64,000 nt of DNA from Rhodoplanes sp. Z2-YC6860 (lineage in GTDB: Bacteria; Pseudomonadota; Alphaproteobacteria; Rhizobiales; Xanthobacteraceae), in the NCBI RefSeq assembly GCF_001579845.1, contig NZ_CP007440.1, positions 1,430,001-1,494,000 of the forward strand, in the 5' to 3' direction. The notes under the pieces are model-generated. The model saw only the letters and a list, made by a program, of their open reading frames with translations. It made no database searches and had not been told where the DNA came from. Of the stretch, positions 1 to 9,030 are shown piece after piece; the stretch's first letter is position 1; the number at the start of each line of letters is the position of its first letter. The translations under genes and the position numbers were made by a program.

Positions 1-2
1 GA

Positions 3-1244
3 AGTGACCGGGAGCTCGATTCGCTTCACGAACGCATATTGCGCGATCCTTCGAACGTGGCGCTCTCGGTGCAATATGCGCGATTGGCGAAGGCGCGCGG
101 CGACTATGAAGCCGCGATCGGCGCCTATGAGCGCCTGTTGCTCTACGATCCTTCGCTGTCGCAACTGAAGTACGAATTGGGCGCGCTCTATTTCGAGCTC
201 GAGTCCTATGCCGTCGCGCGCAATTATTTCGAGACTGCGCTCGGCGCTGCCAATCTGCCCGGCGATCTGCGCGACAGCGCCAAGACCTACATCACCGAGA
301 TCGATCGGCGTCTCGCGGTCGACCGCTTCACCGCCTATCTGCATGCCGGCATCCGCTATCAGTCCAATGCCAGCGCGGGACCCTCTTCCGATCTCATCCG
401 TTTCGGCGGCCAAAGCTTGAGCGTCGACCGCGCCTTCGCCAAGCAGCCCGACTGGAACAGCTACGGCCTTGCGGTCTTCAACTACGCCCATGACTTCAAC
501 GCCAACGATTCTTTCGAAGCCAGCCTCGGCACCTACTACGCGCGCCAATTTCACCTCGAGCGCGTCAATCTCGGCGCGGCCGAGCTGCAGGCCGGACCGC
601 GGTTCGCGCTGCCGTTGGAGCAGTTGCTCGGCGCGTCGATCAAGTTCTACGGCATCGCCAACGCGCTCACGCTCGGCGACCGCACCTATCTGACGACGCT
701 CGGCGGCGGTGTGTCGATGCGCACCAAGCCCACGCCGACCACGATCATCGAGCAGGCGTTCGAATACCGCCATCGCAAGTTCTACGATTCCGGCGACTAT
801 CCAACCGCCTCGCAGCAGTCCGGCGACCTTGCCACCTACTCGCTGTCGGCGGGCGGCCTGGTGTACGGCACGGTGCGCTGGGCGATCCGCACGGGCTTTG
901 ATTGGAGCCAGGCCGACTTCGCGTTCTGGAGCTATCGCCGGCCGTTCATCGATCTCGGCATGCCGATGGCGTTCGTGGTGCCCTGGTTCGGCAGCAACCG
1001 CACCTGGATCCTCACGCCCTATATCGGCGGCAGCTACGCCCAATATGACGCGGCCGATCCCTCGATTGACCCGAACACGACTCGCCGCGACCGCGAGTGG
1101 CATGTCGGCGCGACGCTTGACGCTGAGCTTGCCACCAATGCGGGGCTGCGTCTGAACGTGAATTTCGCGCGCAACGACTCCAACGTCGCCAACTACGCCT
1201 ATCGCAACTTCAGCGTTTCGCTCGGACCCGCAGTTCGCTTCTGA
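3..1244 (+). CDS. TPR plus outer-membrane beta-barrel protein (5' partial)
   Basis: The frame is open from the first bases of the window, so the true start lies upstream. The first ~90 visible residues are tetratricopeptide-like helices (ARLAKARGDYEAAIGAYERLL, then ELESYAVARNYFETAL). The rest is rich in alternating aromatic/polar strands and ends in Phe (GPAVRF), the usual terminal signature of outer-membrane barrels. This resembles the TPR plus DUF560-type barrel of Slam-like surface-lipoprotein modifiers, but that assignment is inference. The stop overlaps the region just before the FecR gene, so the two are probably co-transcribed. Confidence 0.7.
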   Translation, partial: SDRELDSLHERILRDPSNVALSVQYARLAKARGDYEAAIGAYERLLLYDPSLSQLKYELGALYFELESYAVARNYFETALGAANLPGDLRDSAKTYITEIDRRLAVDRFTAYLHAGIRYQSNASAGPSSDLIRFGGQSLSVDRAFAKQPDWNSYGLAVFNYAHDFNANDSFEASLGTYYARQFHLERVNLGAAELQAGPRFALPLEQLLGASIKFYGIANALTLGDRTYLTTLGGGVSMRTKPTPTTIIEQAFEYRHRKFYDSGDYPTASQQSGDLATYSLSAGGLVYGTVRWAIRTGFDWSQADFAFWSYRRPFIDLGMPMAFVVPWFGSNRTWILTPYIGGSYAQYDAADPSIDPNTTRRDREWHVGATLDAELATNAGLRLNVNFARNDSNVANYAYRNFSVSLGPAVRF

Positions 1245-1255
1245 TGGAGGCAAAG

Positions 1256-2257
1256 ATGCATCCGTGTTCGATCATCAGGCTTTGCACCTCTGGTCTCATC
1301 GCCACCCTGGCGTTAGCGGCCGCGGCCGGAGCTGCGCGAAGCGAAAAGGTCGGCGTCGCCTCGGCCGTCAATCCGACGGTGACTGGTCTGCCGCCCGGCG
1401 GCTCGTTGCAGCAGCTCAAGATCGGCGCTGACGTGGTGCACAACGAGCGCATTCGCAGCTCGGGCGAAGGTTCGATGCAGCTCGTCTTCATCGACCGGAC
1501 CACCCTGACACTCAGCCCGAACTGCGACATCACCATCAATGAGTTCGTATTCAACCGCAACGCCGGCTCCGGCAACATGGCCGTCACCATGGGCAAAGGC
1601 CTGATGCGCTTCGTCGGCGGCCAGGTGAGCCACAGCGGCGAGGCGCGCATCGCGACGCCGGCCGCCACCATGGGCATCCGCGGCGGCGTGGCGCTGATCA
1701 ACAACGCTGGCGGCAAGGTCACGGTGATCAACCTCTACGGCACGGTACGGGTGTCGACTGGATCGAACAGCACCACGCTCAGCAAGCCGGGCTCGTTCGT
1801 GGAAACCTCGGGCGGACAGATCACTCAGCCGGCGGCCGCGCCGCCTGGTCTGATCGCCTCCTACAACAGCCAGCTGCAAAGCCGGGCGGGCCAGACCGCC
1901 GGCGTAAGCCGGGGCCATGTCAACTTCGACGGGCTCCGTAACACCACGAGTAATGTGAATCTCGGTGCATCGCCCGATCAGCGCTATCAGGCGAGCACGC
2001 AACCGCAGGCTCAGCAGACCAGCCTCGGCGCAAGTGGCGCTGGATTTTCGTCGACCGGAGGCGGTGGCGTAGGGGGCAGCGGTGGCGGCATAGGCGGCGG
2101 TGGTGGCGGCATAGGCGGCGGTGGCGGCGGCATAGGGGGAGGGGGCGGCGGTGGCGGCTTCTCAGGTCCGCCATGGGGCCTGTTGATTGCGCCGGGCCAG
2201 ACCGGTAATTCACCGGGCCCGCCACCCGGGCTCGCAATCAAAGGTCACAAGAACTGA
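1256..2257 (+). CDS. FecR-domain secreted protein with Gly-rich tail
   Basis: The protein starts at an ATG preceded by GGAGG; an in-frame ATG 12 bases upstream overlaps the previous stop but is badly placed for that ribosome site. An N-terminal hydrophobic signal (SGLIATLALAAAAGAARS) is followed by a FecR domain (about residues 40-170, with NERIRSSGEGSMQLVFIDRTTL and TPAATMGIRGG). The C-terminus contains a long Gly-rich repeat (GGIGGGGG units, 2,055-2,160) and a Pro-rich end. The FecR fold here is more likely a periplasmic or surface domain than a sigma regulator, because no sigma factor or receptor lies beside it. It pairs with the upstream TPR/barrel gene. Confidence 0.8.
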   Translation: MHPCSIIRLCTSGLIATLALAAAAGAARSEKVGVASAVNPTVTGLPPGGSLQQLKIGADVVHNERIRSSGEGSMQLVFIDRTTLTLSPNCDITINEFVFNRNAGSGNMAVTMGKGLMRFVGGQVSHSGEARIATPAATMGIRGGVALINNAGGKVTVINLYGTVRVSTGSNSTTLSKPGSFVETSGGQITQPAAAPPGLIASYNSQLQSRAGQTAGVSRGHVNFDGLRNTTSNVNLGASPDQRYQASTQPQAQQTSLGASGAGFSSTGGGGVGGSGGGIGGGGGGIGGGGGGIGGGGGGGGFSGPPWGLLIAPGQTGNSPGPPPGLAIKGHKN

Positions 2258-2328
2258 CGTCGGAGGCGCCGCGCGCCGTGCTCTTCGGCCCGATCATGCA
2301 GGACCGCGTCGCTTCGTTCGCTTGTGTC

Positions 2329-2378
2329 CCGGCCATCCACGCCTTGGCTGAAAAGACGTAAGGTGTGGATGACCGGCC
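2329..2378. repeat. Imperfect palindromic intergenic repeat
   Basis: Arms CCGGCCATCCACGCCTT and AAGGTGTGGATGACCGG lie about 15 bases apart between the FecR and RidA genes. This looks like a REP/BIME-type intergenic palindrome of the kind common in Bradyrhizobium-like genomes. It could also act as a terminator for the two convergent genes. Confidence 0.6.
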
Positions 2379-2419
2379 GGGCAGGACGATTGAGTTTGAT
2401 GCAGCCGAAGTGCAACGAT

Positions 2420-2836
2420 TTAGTTGTCGAGCACCGCGACGCAATCGATCTCCACGTCGAACGGTCCGGGCCATGACGGCACATGCACGAAAATGCGCGC
2501 CGGCGTGTCGTCGACAAAATAACGGTCGTAGACCGCGTTGAATTCCCCGAAATGCGCCGGGTTCGGCGTGCAGTACACGTTGCACTTGAGCACCTTGGTC
2601 AGCGACGAACCGGCGGTCTCCAGGCACAGCTTGAGCTGCTCCAGCACGAGCTCGGCCTGGCGCGAAAATGGCACGCGTGCGATCTCGCCGGTCGCCGGAT
2701 CGAACGGCGGCAGGCCCGAGACGTAGACGAGCTCGCCCGCGACCACGACCGGGTGGACGCTCTTGAGGTTCGGTCCTTTGCGGTAGCGCTCGAGCCAAGT
2801 CGAGATCGGCTCGATGCGAAGCGGCGTGCGTTTCAT
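2420..2836 (-). CDS. RidA/YjgF/YER057c family protein
   Basis: 138 residues, the usual Rid length. Family features visible are VVVAGELVYVSGLPPFDPATG, LKLCLETAGSSLTKVLKCNVY and a C-terminal VEIDCVAVL strand. RidA proteins hydrolyse reactive enamine/imine intermediates from PLP enzymes; members lacking the canonical Arg may do something else, and the residue here (NVYCTPNPAHFGEFN region) is not the classical archetype. The start ATG follows GGAGA. It is divergent from the ArsR-type gene with a 127-bp shared upstream region, which suggests that regulator controls it. Confidence 0.8.
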   Translation of the reverse strand: MKRTPLRIEPISTWLERYRKGPNLKSVHPVVVAGELVYVSGLPPFDPATGEIARVPFSRQAELVLEQLKLCLETAGSSLTKVLKCNVYCTPNPAHFGEFNAVYDRYFVDDTPARIFVHVPSWPGPFDVEIDCVAVLDN

Positions 2837-2963
2837 GATGGTCTCCAGCGTTGCGGGCTTCACCGATAGGCGCGGACGGGAAGCCTGTCGCGTGAGAACG
2901 GTTCGGCGCGGGCCGAACTGTCGTTTCTTGCTGGCGTCACGCCGGCGGCGGTAACATCTCGCC

Positions 2964-3689
2964 ATGGTCGCCGCCGCCAATCTCGTCGAGGTCGCTGCTC
3001 TCGTGGGTGACACCGCGCGCGCAACGATGCTCGCGGCCCTGATGGGCGGCCAGTCGCTCACCGGCACCGAGCTCGCGTTCCTCGCCCGCGTGTCGCGGCC
3101 GACGGCGAGCGAGCATCTCGCGAAGCTCGTCGAGGCGCGGCTCCTTGCCGTCACGCGCAAGCGCCGCTTCGCCTATTACCGCATCGCCTCGCCGCTGGTC
3201 GCGCAGATGCTGGAAAGCATCAAGGCGGTCGCCGCGATCGAAGTGCCGCCGCGACATCAGCCGCGCTCCGCGGCCGACGAGGCGCTGCGTTTTGCCCGCA
3301 CCTGCTACGACCACATCGCCGGCAGCGTTGGCGTCGCCATCGCCGACGCGCTATCGGCGGCGGGCCACGTCATCCTGAGTGACGATGGCGGCGAGCTCAC
3401 CGACAGCGGCGCGCAACTTCTGGCGCGCTTCGGTGCGACACTAACGCCAAAAGCCAACAGCCACCGCATCTATTGCCGGCCGTGCCTCGACTGGAGCGAG
3501 CGGCGCCATCACGTCGCGGGCTTCATCGGCGCCGAGATCTGCCGCTGCTGCCTGGAGCGCGGCTGGCTTGCGCGCATGCGCGACACCCGCGCGCTGCGGC
3601 TCACGCTGGAGGGGCGCGCTGGGTTAGGCGAGACGTTCGGCGTTCAATGGTCGCATGGCGACAGCGCGCGCGTCCTCAAGCGCGCCTGA
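2964..3689 (+). CDS. ArsR-family winged-helix regulator with Cys-rich C-terminal domain
   Basis: 241 residues. Residues ~10-85 form an ArsR winged helix-turn-helix (LTGTELAFLARVSRPTASEH, then the wing RKRRFAYYRIASPLVA). The C-terminal half contains a Cys/His cluster (RIYCRPCLDWSERRHHVAG then EICRCCLERGW) known from a widespread subgroup of ArsR proteins and possibly metal- or redox-responsive (inference). It is divergently transcribed from the RidA-family gene, its most likely target. Confidence 0.85.
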   Translation: MVAAANLVEVAALVGDTARATMLAALMGGQSLTGTELAFLARVSRPTASEHLAKLVEARLLAVTRKRRFAYYRIASPLVAQMLESIKAVAAIEVPPRHQPRSAADEALRFARTCYDHIAGSVGVAIADALSAAGHVILSDDGGELTDSGAQLLARFGATLTPKANSHRIYCRPCLDWSERRHHVAGFIGAEICRCCLERGWLARMRDTRALRLTLEGRAGLGETFGVQWSHGDSARVLKRA

Positions 3690-3910
3690 CTGCATGATTC
3701 AACTTCGTCGTGCACCAGTGGCGTCATCACCAGCTTCATGATCGCATTGTCTTGCAGCGCTGCGTCCGACGAATTTCCGCGCGCTCCGCGCGAGCCAATG
3801 TCGAGGGCGCGTCCCGCAAATCATCAAACCTCAAGACAATTGAGCCTGGATTACTATAATGCGGCGGGCTGGTACTTCCGGCCTGGACTTAGGGTTCTTA
3901 GGGTTCGCAA

Positions 3911-4462
3911 ATGGGCAGCATGCGTGATCCTCCCAATGTCGTGGGAGCAAAAGAACTTGTAGCCAAGCAGTCTGCGGTGAATGCGCAGGGCCAGATCAAA
4001 CGCAGCCCTATCCATGACGTCATCTTTCGTCCGACTCGTCCGGTGCCGCACGAAGATGGGCATGTTGCCGAGGTCTCTCGCGCCAGTTGGCCTGAAATCG
4101 GCGAGCCGATTGTGCAGGTTCACTTGACGACAACGTTGCCGGGCCGTCATCGCGCCTGGGGACTGCATCAGCAAAGCACCGACCGGCTGTTCGTTGTCAG
4201 TGGCCTGGTCAAGTTCGCCGTCTATGACGGCCGCCTCGACTCGCCGTCCTACGGCTGCGTCAACGAAGTGACCGTCAGCGAGAAAAATCCCGGATTACTG
4301 ATCGTCCCGCCTAATCTCTATCATGGTTGGAAAAACATCGGAGTGAGCGAGGCAATCATCATCAACATGCCGAGCGTCATGTATAACTACGAGGCGCCGG
4401 ATGCGCTTGATTTGCCCTGGGACTCCGAAGCTGCCGAACGCATCATCCCGTATCGGTTTTAG
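3911..4462 (+). CDS. RmlC-like cupin (dTDP-4-dehydrorhamnose 3,5-epimerase family)
   Basis: 183 residues with an RmlC-type cupin core: VHLTTTLPGRHRAWGLHQQSTDRLFVVSGLVKFAVYD, then LLIVPPNLYHGWKNIG and a C-terminal LPWDSEAAERIIPYRF. RmlC enzymes epimerise C3 and C5 of dTDP-4-keto-6-deoxyglucose in rhamnose synthesis; this member looks like a relaxed homologue and may act on another sugar nucleotide. It is followed after 21 bp by a glycosyltransferase, so a polysaccharide-decoration role is likely. No strong ribosome site is visible; ATG at 3,920 is an alternative. Confidence 0.75.
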   Translation: MGSMRDPPNVVGAKELVAKQSAVNAQGQIKRSPIHDVIFRPTRPVPHEDGHVAEVSRASWPEIGEPIVQVHLTTTLPGRHRAWGLHQQSTDRLFVVSGLVKFAVYDGRLDSPSYGCVNEVTVSEKNPGLLIVPPNLYHGWKNIGVSEAIIINMPSVMYNYEAPDALDLPWDSEAAERIIPYRF

Positions 4463-4483
4463 TTCGACGCCAGAGGTTTCTTG

Positions 4484-5503
4484 ATGGAAGAAACTCCGCG
4501 CGTCACGGTGTTGCTTCCAACGCACAACCGCGCGGACGTGTTAGGCTATGCGATCCAGTCGGTGCTTTGGCAGACGGAAAAGAGTTTCGAATTCCTGATC
4601 GTCGGAGATGGATGCACCGACAACACCCGGGAGGTGGTGGCGACCTTCTCCGACCCTCGTATCAGATGGATCGATCTCCCCAAGGCTCCACTAAGCGGCT
4701 ACGCCAACCGAAATATTGCTCTGCGGCAAGCCCGTGGCCAGTACGTGGTCTACGCGCAGCATGATGACATATTGCTTCCGGATCACATCGAACGGTTGAT
4801 CGCAACGATCGAAGCGAGCGATGCCGACTGGGCCTACAGCCGCCCACTGTGGGTTGCGCGCGACGGAGTTCTGCTTCCGTTTGCGATCAATCTTTGTCAT
4901 CGCGACGAGCTCGAATATTTTCTGAAGGCCGTGAACCACGTGCCGTCGACTTGCGTGATCCACACCCGATCCGCGCTCGAACGTGTCGGATATTGGCCGG
5001 AAGACGTGCCGCTCATGGCCGATTGGCACTGTTGGCGGCAGATCATCATGACCAGCGCCAACAGAAATGCCGGTTATTGCCGGATGCCGACAGCTCTCCA
5101 CTTTCATGCCGCTTGGAAACAGAGCGAGACTCCGGAAGAGCGCCGAATGAGAACCATGGCCAAGGCGGACTGGTGGCCAAAGGAGTGCATCGTTCCGATT
5201 CCAACTGGAGTTGCGGAGCAACGAATCTTTTTCGAGATTTTGTCGGCCGCCCCCGTTGGTTGGGTCGATCAAATGCGGGCCGCGGTCGTTGACATCAACG
5301 ATCGTCTCGCTTGGGCATGGACGGCTCCCGAAATGCGGACGTGGCCGAACGACGACGATCCAGCGCTGCTGGCGAAGCAAATCCAACTTGAGGCGCTGGA
5401 AAACCGGTACGGCGCGCTCGAGAAGCTCTGGAACTCACGACAGTCGCTGTCGCGTCAGCTCGTTTTGACCCTCTTTCGGAAGCTTCGAAGAGGTGAGCAG
5501 TGA
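4484..5503 (+). CDS. Family 2 glycosyltransferase
   Basis: 339 residues from an ATG 7 bases after AGAGG. The GT-A fold is clear: VTVLLPTHNRADVLGYAIQS, FEFLIVGDGCTDNTREV, ANRNIALRQARGQYVVYAQHDD (the HDD takes the DXD-like metal/nucleotide position), then LLPDHIERLI. No membrane segment is visible, so it is probably cytoplasmic or peripheral. It follows the RmlC-like gene in the same direction and likely works on the same glycan. Acceptor and donor cannot be read from the sequence. Confidence 0.85.
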   Translation: MEETPRVTVLLPTHNRADVLGYAIQSVLWQTEKSFEFLIVGDGCTDNTREVVATFSDPRIRWIDLPKAPLSGYANRNIALRQARGQYVVYAQHDDILLPDHIERLIATIEASDADWAYSRPLWVARDGVLLPFAINLCHRDELEYFLKAVNHVPSTCVIHTRSALERVGYWPEDVPLMADWHCWRQIIMTSANRNAGYCRMPTALHFHAAWKQSETPEERRMRTMAKADWWPKECIVPIPTGVAEQRIFFEILSAAPVGWVDQMRAAVVDINDRLAWAWTAPEMRTWPNDDDPALLAKQIQLEALENRYGALEKLWNSRQSLSRQLVLTLFRKLRRGEQ

Positions 5504-5839
5504 GGTCCTTTCGAGGGGCATCGCCGTGAATCCAGACGAACAGTCGATGCGAACGGTTGACGCACGAAATTGTTCATGATAAGTTCCGATTCATCCTGCT
5601 CACTGAGGGCGTCGTCCGGAGACGTTCGGCTGATGGAGCGGGATGCGGCGCCTGCAGGCGTGGGTCGTTCCCACGTCCCAGGGTGCGATGCCATCGTCCG
5701 TCCCCGATGAGGGGGCCGCCTTCAGTGGCAGGGCGCGATCGGGTGAAGGGCCAAGGCAACGCGGCCTTAGGGAAGGGTTCGTCCCGCACCGTCCGATCGA
5801 ATCTCGAACGGCGGTATCGCAATAAATCGCCGCGGTGGA

Positions 5840-5967
5840 GCGCCGGAAGGCGCGCCTGCCCCGCAAGGGCGGGCGGGGTGCCTTCGCAAAGGTGCCCCAG
5901 TGAGACCTGCGCCGTTTCGGCGCTCCGCCTCCCTCAGGGAGGCATGAAGAAACCGGGCCAGGCCCGG
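5840..5967 (+). ncRNA. Array of six compact hairpins (candidate structured RNA or repeat)
   Basis: This lies in the 592-bp gap before the TtuC-type gene, which otherwise holds no convincing gene. Six consecutive stem-loops can be read directly: 5,840-5,853 (GCGCC, GGAA tetraloop), 5,854-5,874 (8 bp), 5,875-5,898 (10 bp including two wobble pairs, CGCA loop), 5,909-5,923 (6 bp, TTT loop), 5,927-5,943 (7 bp, TCA loop) and 5,953-5,967 (5 bp). Wobble pairs that keep a stem intact favour an RNA fold over a DNA palindrome. It may be a dispersed alphaproteobacterial intergenic repeat. No known riboswitch was recognised. Confidence 0.45.
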
Positions 5968-6095
5968 AAAACCGACAGGGAAATCTGGCGATCCGCGCGA
6001 TCCATCGCGTGGAGCCGAGGAGGTTTGCCTCGTTGCATGGCCGGGATAACGTGCCGCCCCTGTTCGAAGAAACGAAACATCAAAAAGGAGCCGCC

Positions 6096-7172
6096 ATGGC
6101 CACCAACCGCGTCTATCGCATCGCTGTCATTCCGGGTGACGGCATCGGCAAGGAGGTCGTGCCCGAGGGCTTGCGCGTGCTGGAGGCTGCGGCGAAGAAG
6201 TTCGGCTTCGAGCTCCGCAACGACGACTTCGATTTCGCCTCCTGCGACTACTACGAGAAGCACGGCCGCATGATGCCGGAGGACTGGAAGGAGCGGATCG
6301 GCAAGCACGACGCGATCTATTTCGGCGCGGTCGGCTGGCCCGCCAAGGTGCCGGATCACATCTCGCTGTGGGGCTCGCTCATTCACTTTCGCCGCGAGTT
6401 CGACCAGTACGTCAATCTGCGCCCGGTGCGGCTGATGCCTGGCGTGCCGTCACCGCTCGCGGGGCGGAAGCCCGGCGACATCGACTTCTGGGTGGTGCGC
6501 GAGAACACCGAGGGCGAATACTCGGCGATCGGCGGCCGCATGTTCACGGGCACCGAACGCGAGGTGGTGGTTCAGGAGACGGTGCTGTCGCGCATCGGCG
6601 TCGACCGCGTGCTGAAATTCGCGTTCGAGCTGGCGCGCAAGACACCAAAGAAGCATCTGACCTCCGCCACCAAGTCGAACGGCATCGCCATCACCATGCC
6701 GTACTGGGACGAGCGCGTCGAGGAGATGGCCAAGCACTTCCCCGACATCAAGTGGGACAAGTACCACATCGACATCCTCACCGCGCTGTTCGTGCTCAAG
6801 CCCGACCGCTTCAACGTGGTGGTGGCGTCCAACCTGTTCGGCGACATCCTGTCCGATCTGGGCCCGGCCTGCACCGGCACCATCGGCATCGCGCCGTCCG
6901 GCAACATCAATCCGGAGCGGAAGTATCCGTCGGTGTTCGAACCGGTGCACGGCTCGGCGCCGGACATCGCCGGGCAGGGCATCGCCAACCCGATCGGCCA
7001 GATCTGGTCGGGCGCGATGATGCTGGAGCATCTCGGCGAGCACGAAGCCGCCGCCGCGATCGTGAAAGCGATCGAGAAGGTGCTGGCCGAGCAGAAGCTC
7101 CGCACCCGCGATCTCGGCGGCCCGCTGGGCACGGAGGCTTGCGGCAAGGCTGTCGCGGAGATGCTGGGTTGA
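6096..7172 (+). CDS. Tartrate/isopropylmalate-type beta-decarboxylating dehydrogenase (TtuC-like)
   Basis: 358 residues, normal for the family; start ATG is 5 bases after AAGGAG. NAD-dependent oxidative decarboxylation of a 2-hydroxy acid with adjacent carboxylate is expected. Visible signatures are IAVIPGDGIGKEVVPEG, VRENTEGEYSAIGG, and the metal/substrate signature NLFGDILSDLGPACTGTIG followed by SVFEPVHGSAPDIAGQ. The opening and VNLRPVRLMPG pattern fit tartrate dehydrogenase/decarboxylase better than LeuB. No leu genes neighbour it. The downstream gene is a convergent ABC binding protein, separated by a REP-type palindrome. Confidence 0.85.
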   Translation: MATNRVYRIAVIPGDGIGKEVVPEGLRVLEAAAKKFGFELRNDDFDFASCDYYEKHGRMMPEDWKERIGKHDAIYFGAVGWPAKVPDHISLWGSLIHFRREFDQYVNLRPVRLMPGVPSPLAGRKPGDIDFWVVRENTEGEYSAIGGRMFTGTEREVVVQETVLSRIGVDRVLKFAFELARKTPKKHLTSATKSNGIAITMPYWDERVEEMAKHFPDIKWDKYHIDILTALFVLKPDRFNVVVASNLFGDILSDLGPACTGTIGIAPSGNINPERKYPSVFEPVHGSAPDIAGQGIANPIGQIWSGAMMLEHLGEHEAAAAIVKAIEKVLAEQKLRTRDLGGPLGTEACGKAVAEMLG

Positions 7173-7190
7173 GGGCAGTCGCTCTCCCCG

Positions 7191-7295
7191 CGGTCATTCC
7201 GGACGCCGCGCAGCGGCGATCCGGAATCCAGTTGCTCGGGCGGAGTTCCTGTCTGGATTCCGGGTTCGCGCCTTCGGCGCGCCCCGGAATGACCG
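7191..7295. repeat. REP/BIME-type nested palindrome
   Basis: Outer arms CGGTCATTCCGG and CCGGAATGACCG enclose inner arms CCGGAATCCAG (7,221) and CTGGATTCCGG (7,253), plus two small GC hairpins. The 'GTCATTCCGG' type is a common alphaproteobacterial intergenic repeat. It sits between convergent genes. Confidence 0.8.
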
Positions 7296-7300
7296 TGCCG

Positions 7301-8260
7301 CTACTTCAACGCCTCCACCGGAAACGCCTGCTTGAGCTGCGCGTCGGTCAGCGGCGCAGGAATGTACTTGAACTTCACCGCGTCCTCCATGATCCCCGGC
7401 ATCCCGGAAATCCGCGTCGGCGTCATGTTCGGCTTGGTCATGAATTCCGGCGCGCGGGCGGCGAGCGTCTTCGGCAAGTTCGACCACGCCGCATAGGCGT
7501 CGATCGCGGCCGGGTCGGCATACATCCAGTCCAGCGTTTCGAGATACGCCGCCATGTAGCGCTTCAGCACTTCGCGCCGCTTCTCCAATCCGGCCACGCT
7601 GACCACGATCAGGCGGCTGGTCATGTCGCGCAGCGACGGCACCTCGCTGCCGCGCGCCACGATGCGGATCTTGCCTTCGTCGACATAATTCAGATTGAAC
7701 GGCGCGGCCGAGAATCCGATATCGACCTGCTTGGTCAGCGCCTGCGTCAGCGTCGCGGTGTAGTTGCCGGTCGGCTGCGGCTTGAGATCGACGCCGAAGT
7801 GCCGCGCCAGATGCAGCGCGAACATGTTGGATGCCGAGCCGTTGGTCGAGATCGAGATGCTTTTGCCGCCGGCATCCTTCATCGATTGGATCGGCGAATC
7901 CGCCGGCACGTAATAGAACTGCTCGTCGGCGCTGGTGAACGAGCCGCCGACGCCGCGGATCGGCGCGCCCTTGAGGAACGCGCTCAGCATCGAATGGGTG
8001 CCGAGGCCTATGCCGATATCGACGCTGTTGGAGAGAACCGATTGCAGCGTCTCGGCGCTGCCCTGGGTGTAGAACAGGTCGAGCGTCAGCCCGTGTTTCT
8101 TGAAGATACCTTTGTTCTGGCCGAGCTCGGACACGCTTTGCTCCCAGCCGCCGCGCTGACCGATCGCGATCTTCAAGCTGTCGTCGGCGAGCGCGTTGTG
8201 GCCGAACGCCGCCGTGATCAGCACGGCCCAAACGCATTTGCGGATCGCAGCGCTCAGCAT
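7301..8260 (-). CDS. ABC transporter substrate-binding protein (NMT1/SsuA type)
   Basis: 319 residues from an ATG preceded by GGGAGA. Signal peptide about residues 1-25 (ending ALA). The fold is the periplasmic nitrate/sulfonate/thiamine-precursor type: LKIAIGQRGGWEQSVSELGQNKGIFKKHGLTLDLFYTQGSAETLQSVLSNSVDIGIG, then DQFYYVP-like hinge and QVDIGFSAAPFNL. No permease or ATPase gene is adjacent in this window, so it is an orphan or belongs to a distant system. Substrate unknown. An open frame continues upstream past this start but has no coding character. Confidence 0.8.
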   Translation of the reverse strand: MLSAAIRKCVWAVLITAAFGHNALADDSLKIAIGQRGGWEQSVSELGQNKGIFKKHGLTLDLFYTQGSAETLQSVLSNSVDIGIGLGTHSMLSAFLKGAPIRGVGGSFTSADEQFYYVPADSPIQSMKDAGGKSISISTNGSASNMFALHLARHFGVDLKPQPTGNYTATLTQALTKQVDIGFSAAPFNLNYVDEGKIRIVARGSEVPSLRDMTSRLIVVSVAGLEKRREVLKRYMAAYLETLDWMYADPAAIDAYAAWSNLPKTLAARAPEFMTKPNMTPTRISGMPGIMEDAVKFKYIPAPLTDAQLKQAFPVEALK

Positions 8261-8353
8261 CCCATTCTCCCTCTTGTTTCTTGTCGGCACGCGAAGCCTA
8301 TTGGCTCCGCGTGGCGATTGTCGAGTATGCTGCCGCGAATACAGGAAGCCTGA

Positions 8354-9028
8354 ATGTCCGATCTGCGCATCTACGGCATTGCCCGCACCCGTGCGTTCCG
8401 CGCGCTCTGGGTGGCGAAGGAACTCGGCATCGATTACGAACATTTTCCGGTCGAGATCGGTGACGCCGGCGCGCGCACGCCGGAGTTTCTCGCGATCAAT
8501 CCGAACGGCCGGCTGCCGGTGATCGTCGACGGCGATTTTGTGCTGTTCGAGTCGCTCGCCATCACGATGTATCTCGCCAAGAAGCATTCGGTTGGGAAGC
8601 TCTATCCGGCCACGCTCGAACGCGAGGCGCGGACCTGGCAGTGGAGCCTCTGGGCGGTCACCGAAGTGGACCGCGGCGTCAACATCTGGTCGCTGCACGC
8701 GGTGCGGCTGCCGGAGGCGGAGCGCGATAAGGCCCGGCGCGAGGAGGCGCTGAAGGTGCTGGTTGCGCCGTTCAAGGTGCTGGACGCCGCGGTGTCGAAA
8801 CAACCCTATCTGCTCGGCAATGACTTCACGGTCGCCGACCTGAACGTCGCCGCCGTGATCAGCCGCGCCATCGAGATGGACTTGAGCGCGTCGCCCAACA
8901 TCAAGGTGTGGCTGACGCGCTGCCTGGAGCGCCCCGCGGCGCGCGAAGCTCTGGCGCTGAAATCCAAGGCCGACAGCGAGACGCCGGCGGAGATCACGCG
9001 CCGCATCGCGCGGACCAACCGGCTGTAG
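8354..9028 (+). CDS. Glutathione S-transferase family protein
   Basis: 224 residues. N-terminal thioredoxin-like domain with RTRAFRALWVAKELGIDYEHFPVEIG and the glutathione-binding block NPNGRLPVIVDGDFVLFESLAITMYLAKK, then an all-helical C-terminal domain (QPYLLGNDFTVADLNVAAVI carries the N-capping motif typical of GSTs). Start follows AGGAAG. Divergent from the substrate-binding gene. Likely cytoplasmic; substrate cannot be predicted. Confidence 0.88.
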   Translation: MSDLRIYGIARTRAFRALWVAKELGIDYEHFPVEIGDAGARTPEFLAINPNGRLPVIVDGDFVLFESLAITMYLAKKHSVGKLYPATLEREARTWQWSLWAVTEVDRGVNIWSLHAVRLPEAERDKARREEALKVLVAPFKVLDAAVSKQPYLLGNDFTVADLNVAAVISRAIEMDLSASPNIKVWLTRCLERPAAREALALKSKADSETPAEITRRIARTNRL

Positions 9029-9030
9029 CG

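Noticed and set aside
5557-6273. Rightward open frame before the TtuC-type gene
   Set aside because: Runs through the hairpin array with Arg-rich composition and overlaps the true start in another frame.
6368-8353. Very long rightward open frame (661 codons) across the TtuC-type gene
   Set aside because: It is the alternate frame of a GC-rich gene and then crosses the REP palindrome and the opposite-strand binding-protein gene; Arg/His/Gly-rich with no domain.
8261-8803. Upstream extension of the leftward binding-protein frame
   Set aside because: Overlaps the GST gene on the other strand, lacks a signal peptide at its start, and the ATG at 8,260 has both ribosome site and signal peptide.
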